From: Puniceicoccaceae bacterium
Lineage (GTDB): Bacteria > Verrucomicrobiota > Verrucomicrobiia > Opitutales > Coraliomargaritaceae
Length of the DNA stretch: 64,000 nucleotides
Reading direction: 5' to 3'
Assembly: GCA_018402305.1 (NCBI GenBank)
Contig: JAGYJE010000012.1
Coordinates: 35,303 to 99,302, forward strand
Part shown: one piece after another, positions 25,203 through 33,588 of the stretch
Numbering within the stretch: the first letter of the stretch is position 1
How the letters are laid out: each line of letters starts with the position of its first letter
The notes under the pieces: generated by a model
Told to the model about the DNA's origin: nothing
The model's input: only the letters and a program-made list of their open reading frames with translations
Database searches by the model: none
Translations under genes and position numbers: made by a program

Positions 25203-26639
25203 ATGGACATTGCTATCGTCACCGGTGCGGAGACGCCTCTTGGCCTCAACCTTATTCAGCGCTTGGTCCGCCAGGGCTATCGCGTTCACGGGATTGGGAA
25301 TAATTTTTCAAAGATCACTTACTCGGATGCCCAGTTTGCTGCTCACCCGGTCGACCTCAGCCAACTCGCCGAGGTTGTGAAGGTCATGCAGCGCATCCTC
25401 GCCAAGGAAAAGTCGCTCAATCTCCTCGTTCATGCCATCGATGTGACGCCCGGCGCCGCTTTTGAAAAACTGTCTGTCGGTAACCTGGAGGCGATTTTGA
25501 AGGTCGGCCTGATGGGCCCCGTTATGCTCACGCGCCTCGCGATGCCGAATCTGCTGCGTTTTCGCGGGCAGCTTATTAACGTCATCCCCGCGAACAAGAG
25601 TGGCCACCCGGCAAGTGCGGTCAATGCCCTGATCGAGGGGGGGCTTCGGGATATGAATCGCGCGCTCTTTGATCAGGCCCGCGATGCCGGTCTGCGCGTG
25701 ACCAATTTGATTCTTCGCCAAAACCCACAGCCTGACGGGTTGGAGGTGAAGAGTAGCGAGCAGACCCACATCGACCTTGAGGATGTCGCGCGCAGCCTGG
25801 AGCAGTTGATCGATCCAAACTTGGTCAACGTTCCTTCCGAGATTGTCCTGCACCCGCGCGCCAGCGCGCAGTCCGCGCACGAATTACCCGGCTTGCCAGA
25901 GCCGATGGACCCCTACAATGAGGTGTTCCTACCGCCCAGGGAATACAGCCCACCAGAGCAGCCAAAGATCCCCACCCAGGAGAAGCAGAAGGTCGAGCGC
26001 ACCATCCCCTATACCGACGATGAGATGGAGGATAAAATCGCGGCCGCTATTGAGGACTTTGAAGCCCACCCCGAACGCTATGAACAGAAGGAGCCCCCGG
26101 TGGAGCGTTCCAAGCAACAAGACGCACGGCCCGAACATACTGACGCGAGTGAGGGTGGGGCTGGTTCCAATAAGCGCCGCCGTGGTCGCCGACGCGGTGG
26201 ACGCAATCGTAATCGGGACCGGGTATCCGGTGAATCCCAACCGCCAACCAGTCAATCGGATGGACAGCGCAGTAATGACCAGAGTCCGAAGGCGTCGGTA
26301 ACGAAGCCAGTTCAGCAAGTTGAGGCAATGCCCAAGCGATCGCGGCGAGATGATTCGGGAGCAAACGAGCCCAAAAAGGATGGGCCAGCACAATCCATGA
26401 GGAAGCCCGCCCGGAAAGTGGAGACGATCGCCATGCAGCCGACGGATGCCGTCAAGCCGAAGAAAGCCCCGGCCAGAAAGGCGCCGGGGAAGACGGTAAA
26501 GAAGACAGCCAAAACGCCCGCCAAAAAGGCTGCCAAAAAGGCGGCAAAGAAAACGCCGGCCAAAAAAGCGGCTAAAAAAACGGCTAAAAAGAAGATCGTG
26601 CAAGCCAGTCAACCAGTGCCGTCTCAGAGCTCAGATTAA
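25203..26639 (+). CDS. Degenerate SDR-fold protein fused to Arg-rich segment and histone-H1-like tail
   Basis: Residues 1-200 follow the short-chain dehydrogenase fold: TGAETPLG at residues 7-14 in place of the usual TGxxxGIG, and LLVHAID where NNAG normally lies. Where YxxxK should occur (about 127-147: INVIPANKSGHPASAVNALI) the catalytic Tyr and Lys are missing, so it is probably not an active oxidoreductase. A linker follows, then an Arg/Gly-rich patch (RRRGRRRGGRNRNRDR, about 325-340). The last 75 residues are rich in K, A, P and T, with repeated AKKAAKK units like bacterial histone-H1-like proteins. Such tails bind nucleic acid. I infer a DNA- or RNA-binding protein with a pseudo-enzyme head, possibly NAD(P)-sensing. 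Its 3' end overlaps the convergent kinase gene by 9 bp. Confidence 0.8.
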   Translation: MDIAIVTGAETPLGLNLIQRLVRQGYRVHGIGNNFSKITYSDAQFAAHPVDLSQLAEVVKVMQRILAKEKSLNLLVHAIDVTPGAAFEKLSVGNLEAILKVGLMGPVMLTRLAMPNLLRFRGQLINVIPANKSGHPASAVNALIEGGLRDMNRALFDQARDAGLRVTNLILRQNPQPDGLEVKSSEQTHIDLEDVARSLEQLIDPNLVNVPSEIVLHPRASAQSAHELPGLPEPMDPYNEVFLPPREYSPPEQPKIPTQEKQKVERTIPYTDDEMEDKIAAAIEDFEAHPERYEQKEPPVERSKQQDARPEHTDASEGGAGSNKRRRGRRRGGRNRNRDRVSGESQPPTSQSDGQRSNDQSPKASVTKPVQQVEAMPKRSRRDDSGANEPKKDGPAQSMRKPARKVETIAMQPTDAVKPKKAPARKAPGKTVKKTAKTPAKKAAKKAAKKTPAKKAAKKTAKKKIVQASQPVPSQSSD

Positions 26640-27149
26640 CTGGTCGATCAGTTGAACTGCCTCATTGACGCGGGTGCTCAGGTCGCCGCTCAGTTCTAGG
26701 TAGGGCAGATCCATTTTTTTGAGACTTTCCCGGAACGTTGCCTGCAAGGCGTCGCGGGCCTCGGGGCCCTCGCGCTGGCCGGGGTCTTCGGTCCACTTGA
26801 CCCCATCCGGCGAACAGAGCAAATAGAGCGCATAATCGCGCGAGAGAAATTTCGCCTCCTCCGCATCGTCCCGTCGCCCAAAGTAGTGCTTGGCGTAAAG
26901 AAGTGTGGATAAAAGATTGGTATCGTGGAGGATGCAGCGCTTGGCCCTGTCTAGTGCCGCGTCTTCTGTGGCCAGCTGCCCGGCAAAGATATTCGGCAAG
27001 TCCCCCGTCCGGAGCTCGCGTTGCACTTGTTGCACGTAGGTGCGCACGAATTCCGGCGTCCAAGGCTCTCCGTAATAGCCTGAGAGCGTCTGGGCTAATG
27101 TGCTTTTACCAGTGCACTCCGCGCCTGTGATGACGATCCGCTTGATCAT
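26631..27149 (-). CDS. Ribosylnicotinamide-kinase-like AAA ATPase (NadR kinase domain only)
   Basis: 172 residues from the ATG at 27149; a longer upstream reading would run into pnuC and is rejected. The protein opens MIKRIVITGAECTGKSTLAQ, the Walker A of the NadR ribosylnicotinamide kinase domain, and carries YVQQ, FAGQLATEDAA and LCSPDGVKWTEDPGQRE, all familiar from this family. The NMN adenylyltransferase and DNA-binding domains of enterobacterial NadR are absent. It would phosphorylate nicotinamide riboside to NMN in the cytoplasm. It starts 2 bp after the stop of pnuC, the matching transporter, which strongly supports a salvage role by trapping the imported riboside. Confidence 0.85.
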   Translation of the reverse strand: MIKRIVITGAECTGKSTLAQTLSGYYGEPWTPEFVRTYVQQVQRELRTGDLPNIFAGQLATEDAALDRAKRCILHDTNLLSTLLYAKHYFGRRDDAEEAKFLSRDYALYLLCSPDGVKWTEDPGQREGPEARDALQATFRESLKKMDLPYLELSGDLSTRVNEAVQLIDQLI

Positions 27150-27151
27150 TT

Positions 27152-27739
27152 CTAAGCTCTGATTTGCCGACTCCAGTCGCGCCAGCCCTTGATCGCAAGG
27201 CCGATAAAAAGGGTGAATAAAACAACCGTCGGCCATAACCCGCCGAGGGCGAAGAGGATGAGGTAAGTAACGTTGCTGATCAGCCAAAAGATCCAGGTCT
27301 CAATGTGCTTACGGCTGAGCATCCACTGAGCGGTGAGGCCGCAGGAGGCGGCAAATGCATCTGCGTACGGTTGGATGGCGCCGCCGGATTGCGTGAGCAA
27401 CCAACCCAGCCCGATAGTGCCCGTACAAATGAAGGCGATCACCCGTGGCCAGTGGGAGTGTGTGGTTGTTGAAACGTGGACCTTGGCTTCATTATTGCCG
27501 GATCGGGTCCACTTCGCCCAGCCGTAGGAAGAGATCCCAATAAAAACGATATTCATCCCCATGAGCGCGGGCAGGCCAAAGTCATAGCTGATATAAACAT
27601 AGCAGGCGTAGCATAGGATGAAGCTCGGCCATGCCAGAATCTTTTCTTTAATGCTCAACCAGACACCCGTAATGCCGGTTACGGCACCGATCCATTCCAC
27701 TGCCGGAGTCGCGGCGAGTTGCTGCAAAAAGGTGTCCAA
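27152..27739 (-). CDS. pnuC: Nicotinamide riboside transporter PnuC
   Basis: A 195-residue membrane protein with about seven hydrophobic segments and the PnuC pattern: EWIGAVTGITGVWLSIKE near the N-terminus, ISSYGWAKW in the middle, and ETWIFWLISNVTYLILF with WRDWS near the end. PnuC moves nicotinamide riboside across the inner membrane by facilitated diffusion. The start used is TTG at 27739; the next ATG is far inside the protein and no good Shine-Dalgarno is seen. It begins 6 bp after the Dabb gene and ends 2 bp before the kinase gene, as expected for an operon. Confidence 0.9.
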   Translation of the reverse strand: MDTFLQQLAATPAVEWIGAVTGITGVWLSIKEKILAWPSFILCYACYVYISYDFGLPALMGMNIVFIGISSYGWAKWTRSGNNEAKVHVSTTTHSHWPRVIAFICTGTIGLGWLLTQSGGAIQPYADAFAASCGLTAQWMLSRKHIETWIFWLISNVTYLILFALGGLWPTVVLFTLFIGLAIKGWRDWSRQIRA

Positions 27740-27745
27740 TGCTGG

Positions 27746-28045
27746 CTAATTTGCGTCGAACACTGTCACCTGATCCCACTTCTCTTTGTGCGTTTGGAGA
27801 AATGCTTGGTGGATTGGGTCTTGCTGGTAGGCGTCGTGTGCCGCCACGTCTTTAAGCAAAACCGTGAGACAAAAATCGTAATTGGCGACCAGCACGGGAC
27901 GCTCAGCCACCGGCGCGGGCCTACCGATATAAACCGCCTCGGCGTGCTCTATTTCTTTCAAGCTCTCAAGGCCTATGCGGAAATCAGTGAATTCGGGACC
28001 ATCAAGATCCTTGCGCAGATAGAAGAATACGTTGTGAACGAGCAT
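27746..28045 (-). CDS. Dabb (stress-responsive alpha/beta-barrel) family protein
   Basis: 99 residues from the ATG at 28045 (MLVHNVFFYLRKD). A longer reading starting at 28174 would overlap thrH and has a low-complexity N-terminus, so it is not used. The pattern HNVFFYLRKDL ... VLVANYDFCLTVLLKDVAAHDAYQQDP ... HQAFL matches the small dimeric ferredoxin-like Dabb family. Members are implicated in stress response or small-molecule binding; no specific role can be read here. It sits 19 bp after thrH and 6 bp before pnuC in one minus-strand run. Confidence 0.85.
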   Translation of the reverse strand: MLVHNVFFYLRKDLDGPEFTDFRIGLESLKEIEHAEAVYIGRPAPVAERPVLVANYDFCLTVLLKDVAAHDAYQQDPIHQAFLQTHKEKWDQVTVFDAN

Positions 28046-28064
28046 GGGTTCGGGGCTGTTGGTG

Positions 28065-28664
28065 TTATAAGACGCGCTCGATGAGTTGACGGAGTTCGCC
28101 GTGGCTGCGGGCGACGGGGAGTTCCGGTCGTTCGGTGGTGAGTCGCTCGGGCGGGCAGAAGAGTGCGCGGGCATCCGCCACGTCGATCATACTGAGATCG
28201 TTGTAGGAATCGCCCGCGGCAAAGGTCTCGAAATTCAGCGCTTTAAAGGCTTCGACTGCCTTGCGTTTGTGGTCCTTCAGCCGAAGGCGGTAGTCGGCGA
28301 TGCGGCCGTTTTCTTCGATCACCAGGTCGTGACAGAAAAGGGTGGGATAACCGAGCTTGGCCATGAGCGGACCCGCGAATTGGCGGAAGGTGTCTGAGAG
28401 AATGACCAATCGCGTTTGCGAGGTGACCCACTCAACAAAGTCCACCGCACCCGGCAGCGGATCGAGCGTGCCGATGACTGCCTCGATGTCGGCCAGCTTG
28501 AAACCCTCATTGTCCAAAATATCCAGGCGATACCGCATCAGCACGTCGTAGTCCGGCTCATCCCGGGTGGTGCGCCTGAGCGCTTCAATTCCGGTCTGCT
28601 CTGCAAATGCAATCCAAATTTCCGGGATAAGCACTCCCTCGAGGTCGAGACATACGATATTCAT
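28065..28664 (-). CDS. thrH: ThrH: phosphoserine phosphatase / homoserine phosphotransferase (HAD family)
   Basis: 199 residues. The opening MNIVCLDLEGVLIPEIWIAF carries the ThrH-specific variant of HAD motif I (DLEG, nucleophile Asp7). PDYDVLM, LSDTFRQF (motif II), a conserved Lys near LKDHKRK and AAGDSYNDLSM (motif IV) follow. The length equals that of Pseudomonas ThrH, to which it aligns by eye over its whole length. Known members dephosphorylate phosphoserine and transfer phosphate to homoserine, serving serine and threonine synthesis. It is the first gene of the minus-strand cluster thrH-Dabb-pnuC-kinase. The 194 bp upstream, shared with secA, should hold both promoters. Confidence 0.9.
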   Translation of the reverse strand: MNIVCLDLEGVLIPEIWIAFAEQTGIEALRRTTRDEPDYDVLMRYRLDILDNEGFKLADIEAVIGTLDPLPGAVDFVEWVTSQTRLVILSDTFRQFAGPLMAKLGYPTLFCHDLVIEENGRIADYRLRLKDHKRKAVEAFKALNFETFAAGDSYNDLSMIDVADARALFCPPERLTTERPELPVARSHGELRQLIERVL

Positions 28665-28858
28665 CGTCCTAAATCCGCCGGAAAGCGGCTCTGAGTCAAT
28701 CTCTTAGTATCCTGCGTATTAGGGGTCTCAGTTCTTTGCGATAACACTCTTGCCAGCCCGTGGCCGTTCCGCCATCTTTCTTGCTCTTCGTGGGACTGCG
28801 CTTCCTCAGAGGTCCATCTTCCCCGATTACTCATCATTTTTAGACTCTCAAAGATCTT

Positions 28859-31800
28859 ATGATCGCATCCATTCTTAAAAAGTTCTCCGGCCGTCATTAC
28901 GGTAAATACCTCAAGAAGTGTCAGCCTATCATTGAGCGTATTAACGCCTTTGAACGGGACTATCAGTCACTGTCCGACGAGCAGCTTCGTGCCAAAACGG
29001 CCGAATTCATGAAGCGTAACCAGGAGGATGGCGAGAGTCTCGACGATCTATTGCCGGAGGCCTTTGCAGTCGTGAAGAACGCAGCCCGCCGCATGTGCGG
29101 GAAATCGTACACCGTTTGTGACCACGAACTACCCTGGGAAATGGTCCATTACGATGTGCAATTCATTGGTGGTATTACCCTACACGAAAAGCGCATCGCG
29201 GAAATGGCCACCGGCGAGGGAAAGACCCTCGTCTCCACTTGTCCCCTCTATCTAAACGCTTTGACCGGAAGAAACTGCCAGTTGATCACAGTGAATGACT
29301 ATCTCGCCCGGCGCGACTCGGAATGGATGGGCCATCTCTTCCGCTTCCTTGGCCTGACAGTCGGGTGCATCCAGAATTCAATGGATCCGAAGACGCGCCG
29401 CGAAATGTATGCTTGCAATATCACCTACGGCACAGCCTCTGAATTCGGCTTCGACTACCTCCGTGATAATGGGATGACCAGCCGAAAGGAGGATCAGGTG
29501 CAGCGGGATCACTATTTCTGCATCATTGACGAGGTCGACTCCATCTTGGTCGATGAGGCCCGCACCCCGCTCATTATCTCGGGGCCGATGCAGGATGACA
29601 ACCCGCTTCCATTTCACGAAGTGAAACCCATTATCCAAAAGTTGACCTCGAAGCAGCAGGCTCTCTGCAATCAACTGGTCGCTGAGGCGAAAACGGTCCT
29701 GGAAGACGAAAACGCTGATGCGGATGCTTGGGATGACGCGGTTTCGAAGCTCTATCAAGTCAAGCTGGGCATGCCCAAGAACAAGCAATTTCACCGGCTT
29801 AACGAGGTGCCTGCCTTTCGCCGGGCGATCGATAAGTTTGATCTGGAGATGAACAGTGACTTTAATAAAACCCAGCGGTATGCCCTGAAAGAGGAACTGT
29901 ACTACGTCATCGATGAAAAACAGCAACAGGCGGACCTAACTGAAAAAGGGCGGAATCTCATGAACCCGGATGATCCGGATGCGTTCATGCTTCCGGACTT
30001 ACCGACGGAATTCATCGAGATCGACAAGAAGGACAATCTATCCGCCGAGGAAAAACAAAAAGCCAAGCAGGCAGCGGAAACCTACTTTCAAAAAACCAGC
30101 GAGCGTATTCACTGCATTAGTCAACTGCTCCGCGCCTACAGCCTGTATGAGCGCGACAAGGAATACGTGGTGCAAAACGGCAAGGTTAATATTGTTGACC
30201 AAAATACGGGTCGGGTCATGCCCGGTCGCCGTTGGTCCGATGGGCTTCACCAGGCGATCGAAGCCAAGGAAAATTGCACAATCGAAAAGGAGACCAAGAC
30301 CTATGCTACCGTAACGATTCAGAATTATTTCCGGATGTATGAAAAACTGGCCGGGATGACGGGCACAGCGGAGACAGAAGCATCCGAATTCAGTGAAATC
30401 TATGGCTTGTCGGTTATGGTTATTCCAACCCATAAACCAAACATTCGTAAAGACTTCAATGATGTCGTCTTTAAAACGCGGCGCGAGAAGTTCAATGCGG
30501 TGATTAATCAAATCGAAGCAGCCAATAAAGAAGGGCAACCGGTTCTGGTTGGTACTGCATCGGTGGAGGCTTCCGAAGTGCTTTCGCGGATGTTGAAGCG
30601 TAGCAATATCCGACACAGCGTCCTCAATGCCAAATTCCATGAACAGGAGGCGGAGATCGTCGCGAATGCGGGGCAGAAGGGCGCTGTCACAATCGCCACC
30701 AATATGGCGGGCCGCGGCACAGACATCAAGCTGGGTGCGGGCGTTGCCGATCTGGGCGGGCTCTTTGTCATTGGCACCGAGCGTCACGAATCACGCCGTA
30801 TCGACAGGCAGTTGCGAGGGCGCTGTGCCCGCCAGGGAGATCCCGGGGTGTCGAAATTTTTTGTCTCCCTTGAAGACGATTTGATGCGGCTTTTTGCGAA
30901 CGCTGGACCCATTTCGCGCATTCTCGAAAAGTCCATGGTCGAAGGCGAGGAGCTGGAACACCCCGCTCTCAACTGGTCGATTGAAAATGCGCAAAAGAAG
31001 GTGGAACAACAGAACTTTTCGATTCGGAAACGCTTGTTGCAATTTGACGACGTGCTCAACACCCAACGGGAGGTGATCTACGGCCTGCGTAACGACGCCA
31101 TCCACTCGGAGAAACCGAGGGAGATTGTTTTCGAAATGATCGAAGAGGAACTCGAGGAGCGCCTCAACGATCTGGAGGTAGCGAATACCAGCGATACCGA
31201 CGCTATGGACCGCTTCATCGCATGGCTGAACGCTTATTTTCCGCTTGCGCTTAAAGCAGATGCGATTGAATCGCTTAAACCGGATGCCCAGCATGATCGG
31301 ATCATGGCCAAAATCAACGAAGCCTACGACCAGCGGGAAGAGTTCGAGGAAAAAGAAGCCCTCATTGGATTGGAGCGCTATCTGATTATCCGTTCGCTCG
31401 ACCGCCGCTGGCAGGATCATCTCACCGAAATGGAGGAACTGCGCCGCAGTGTGAACCTTCGCGGTTACGGCCAAAAAGACCCGCTCAACGAATACAAGAG
31501 TGAGGCATACGCCTTCTTCCAGGAGTTGATGGCCAGTGTTCGGTCCGAAATATGTAATTCTGTATTCCGCAGTGCGACGAGTGCCGAGGCCTTTAACAAC
31601 ATGCTTGCTCGTATGTCCAAGGTCGCCCAAGTCGCTGGCCCAGGCACACCTGCCAGTCAGAACGTAGGTGCGCTGGCTGGGGCCGCGCAGGCTCAGGCCC
31701 AGTCAAGCGCGAGCCCTCAGAAAGAAGTTGAATTGCCAAAAGTTGAGCCCGTGCGCCGCGAGCTGCCTAAAATCGGGCGCAACGATACCGTAACTATCCG

Positions 31801-31885
31801 AAAGGGGCCCGAAGAAAAAACCCTCAAATTCAAAAAAGCCGAGTCCATGATCCAAGACGAAGGCTGGGAACTGGTCCAGCAATGA
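28859..31885 (+). CDS. secA: Preprotein translocase ATPase SecA
   Basis: 1008 residues, longer than the about 900 of E. coli SecA. It carries Walker A MATGEGKT (residues 116-123), IIDEVDSIL (about 222-230), [13 protein letters not shown] and [23 protein letters not shown] in the second helicase domain, and the helical scaffold region. The protein drives export through SecYEG, matching yajC and secDF at 53.7-56.6 kb. Odd points: there is a large insertion of about 100 residues after LIISGPM, and the C-terminus (DEGWELVQQ) has no CxCxSx8CH zinc motif, so SecB/SecY contact through that motif is absent. Both traits are known in relatives of this phylum, Chlamydiae and Bacteroidota. The ORF across its 5' end on the other strand is not supported. 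Confidence 0.97.
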   Translation: MIASILKKFSGRHYGKYLKKCQPIIERINAFERDYQSLSDEQLRAKTAEFMKRNQEDGESLDDLLPEAFAVVKNAARRMCGKSYTVCDHELPWEMVHYDVQFIGGITLHEKRIAEMATGEGKTLVSTCPLYLNALTGRNCQLITVNDYLARRDSEWMGHLFRFLGLTVGCIQNSMDPKTRREMYACNITYGTASEFGFDYLRDNGMTSRKEDQVQRDHYFCIIDEVDSILVDEARTPLIISGPMQDDNPLPFHEVKPIIQKLTSKQQALCNQLVAEAKTVLEDENADADAWDDAVSKLYQVKLGMPKNKQFHRLNEVPAFRRAIDKFDLEMNSDFNKTQRYALKEELYYVIDEKQQQADLTEKGRNLMNPDDPDAFMLPDLPTEFIEIDKKDNLSAEEKQKAKQAAETYFQKTSERIHCISQLLRAYSLYERDKEYVVQNGKVNIVDQNTGRVMPGRRWSDGLHQAIEAKENCTIEKETKTYATVTIQNYFRMYEKLAGMTGTAETEASEFSEIYGLSVMVIPTHKPNIRKDFNDVVFKTRREKFNAVINQIEAANKEGQPVLVGTASVEASEVLSRMLKRSNIRHSVLNAKFHEQEAEIVANAGQKGAVTIATNMAGRGTDIKLGAGVADLGGLFVIGTERHESRRIDRQLRGRCARQGDPGVSKFFVSLEDDLMRLFANAGPISRILEKSMVEGEELEHPALNWSIENAQKKVEQQNFSIRKRLLQFDDVLNTQREVIYGLRNDAIHSEKPREIVFEMIEEELEERLNDLEVANTSDTDAMDRFIAWLNAYFPLALKADAIESLKPDAQHDRIMAKINEAYDQREEFEEKEALIGLERYLIIRSLDRRWQDHLTEMEELRRSVNLRGYGQKDPLNEYKSEAYAFFQELMASVRSEICNSVFRSATSAEAFNNMLARMSKVAQVAGPGTPASQNVGALAGAAQAQAQSSASPQKEVELPKVEPVRRELPKIGRNDTVTIRKGPEEKTLKFKKAESMIQDEGWELVQQ

Positions 31886-31982
31886 ATAAGACCCCGCTTC
31901 TGCCTCGTTCCTGAATGCGGAGTTTTAGGGATGTGGCTTTGGTTTCTCATCACCACCAAAAATAAAAGACAGTCTTTTTTGT

Positions 31983-32016
31983 TTGACGTCTTGGCTGATT
32001 TGTTTGGTTTGTTTGT
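31983..32016 (+). promoter_or_regulatory. Possible promoter/leader of the first RAYT gene
   Basis: TTGACG at 31983 begins exactly 34 bases before the ATG and is followed by a GT-rich stretch (GATTTGTTTGG). The second RAYT gene at 63908 has TTGACG at the same 34-base distance, with a similar GTTTGTT stretch. No strong -10 box is visible, so this could be a promoter or a transposase-recognition leader. Confidence 0.35.
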
Positions 32017-32997
32017 ATGCGTGAACACAGGATAAAATATTCGGGAGCGATTTACCACTGCATGACACGTGCGGTAGGTGGGGCGCGGCTTTTTAAAAAT
32101 CGTGAGAAGGAGATGCTTCGCCGTATGCTTTGGCAGGTGGCGGACTTTTCGGGTGGAGAGATCCTGACGTACTGTCTGATGTCCAACCACTTCCATGTGC
32201 TGATCCACTTTCCGGAGTCAGGGCCGCTGGCGGACGCGGAGTTAATGCGGCGCTACCGTGTGCTTTATCCCAAGCCGAACAAATATCAGACGGCCTCGGC
32301 CCGGGTTCTGGAGCGCAAGCTGGCTGCGGGTGGGGAGGATGCGGCAAAGATCCGCGAGCAGTTGCTGGCGCGTATGGGGGATGTCTCGGAGTTTATGAAG
32401 ACGCTCAAGCAGCGTTTTTCCATCTGGTTCAACCAGAACCATGGGCGTTTTGGCACGCTTTGGGCGGAGCGCTTTAAGTCGGTCCTGGTGGAGGGTCGGG
32501 GGTTTGCACTGCAAACCATGGCGGCCTATATCGACCTGAACCCGGTTCGGGCGGGGTTGGTGGAAGACCCGAAGGACTACCGCTGGTGCGGCTATGCGGA
32601 GGCGGTGGGCGGTTCGGCCCTCGCGGTGCGGGGGCTGCAACGAATTTGGTCGGTCTACGGAGGCCCGGTCGATGGTGCCGATGCCCTGCAGGCGCACCGG
32701 ATGCTGCTTTTCGGCAAGGGGGCGGAGCCGGATGCGGGTGGGCGCATCAGCCGTGAAAAGGCCTTGCAGGTCCTGGAGAAGGAGGGCGGTGTGCTGCCCA
32801 GGGCGGTCGCCCTGCGCTGCCGCATTCGCTATTTTACCGATGGTGCCATCTTTGGCTCGGCTGAATTCGTGCGGGGCTTCCGCGATCTCTGGCAGCGTGG
32901 GCGCAAACGCCCGCTGCCAGAGGCGGGGCACCCCTTGCAGGGGGCCGATTGGGGCGGATTAGCTGTGGTGAAGGCTTTGCGAAGCGTCGTTCAATAA
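32017..32997 (+). CDS. REP-associated tyrosine transposase (RAYT, Y1_Tnp family)
   Basis: 326 residues. It has the family's N-terminus (IKYSGAIYHCMTRAVGGARLF), the HUH metal-binding motif in SNHFHVLIHF (His58, His60) and the catalytic-tyrosine helix AAYIDLNPVRAGLVEDP (Tyr171). The C-terminal third is an extra region typical of longer members. RAYTs nick single-stranded DNA at REP hairpins and are usually domesticated, single-copy genes rather than free insertion sequences. No terminal inverted repeat or obvious flanking REP hairpin was found. It ends 5 bp from a truncated glycosyltransferase gene, which may mark a rearrangement breakpoint. Confidence 0.9.
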   Translation: MREHRIKYSGAIYHCMTRAVGGARLFKNREKEMLRRMLWQVADFSGGEILTYCLMSNHFHVLIHFPESGPLADAELMRRYRVLYPKPNKYQTASARVLERKLAAGGEDAAKIREQLLARMGDVSEFMKTLKQRFSIWFNQNHGRFGTLWAERFKSVLVEGRGFALQTMAAYIDLNPVRAGLVEDPKDYRWCGYAEAVGGSALAVRGLQRIWSVYGGPVDGADALQAHRMLLFGKGAEPDAGGRISREKALQVLEKEGGVLPRAVALRCRIRYFTDGAIFGSAEFVRGFRDLWQRGRKRPLPEAGHPLQGADWGGLAVVKALRSVVQ

Positions 32998-33002
32998 AAA
33001 AT

Positions 33003-33452
33003 TTACTTCGGCTGCGGGCGATTGTACCAAAAACCACAAAGCCGACGTGAGCGCACGGCCACGGGCATCATGACCATTAGCCCAACCCATCCGAGGATTT
33101 GCATTCCGGAATACCATTTGAGCTTACGGGGTGATGTCTTTGCAGGTGCTCGGCAGAGTATCTGAAAGGAAAGTCCCCGCGCTCGACCCCATTTTCGCAG
33201 CAACCTAGAGAAGCGGACCTCCTCGCTGGCGTAGAGTGACTCATCGAAGCCTCCCACTGCCTCAAAACCATCTCTTCGGCAAAAAATGAAACTACCGGCA
33301 GCGGTTGAGGTCATCCGCGATATAAGCTCCCACGAACGGATGCAAATGCGCCCGACTAGACTGACCCCACCCTCAAACTCGATCACGGAACCGCCGCCGA
33401 CACAGGCACCGTTTTTTAATTGGCTTAAGGCCTCCAGAAGAAGGATAGACAT
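33003..33452 (-). pseudogene. Truncated family-2-type glycosyltransferase (C-terminal half only)
   Basis: 149 residues resembling the distal half of a small GT-A glycosyltransferase: ACVGGGSVIEFEGG, SFIFCRRDGFEAVGGFDES, YASEEVRFSRLLRKWGR, RKLKWYS, then a hydrophobic tail. The N-terminal nucleotide-binding half with the DxD region is missing. A TAA stop lies directly before the ATG in the same frame, and no matching sequence was found in other frames upstream. The remnant lies tail-to-tail with the RAYT gene, 5 bp away. It is probably a decayed gene; a short functional protein cannot be ruled out. Confidence 0.7.
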
Positions 33453-33588
33453 TTAAAAAAAAGGTTATCTTGCATTATCAGAAGGATCGAAGTGTCGGCA
33501 CTTTGCAATCGCTGGGCAACGATCGTATTCAATCATGATCCCGCTTCTTCTGGAATAATCCCTTGTTTTTATCCATCCTCACCTCTAC

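Noticed and set aside
25929..26612. Minus-strand ORF rich in Arg/Leu/Phe
   Set aside because: Mirror of the Lys/Ala-rich tail of the SDR-like gene; no signal of its own.
28661..28897. Minus-strand ORF over the secA start
   Set aside because: Overlaps the start of secA and looks like intergenic sequence; no family similarity.
32017..32997. Free insertion sequence
   Set aside because: No terminal inverted repeats or target duplications were seen; RAYTs are usually single-copy, domesticated genes.
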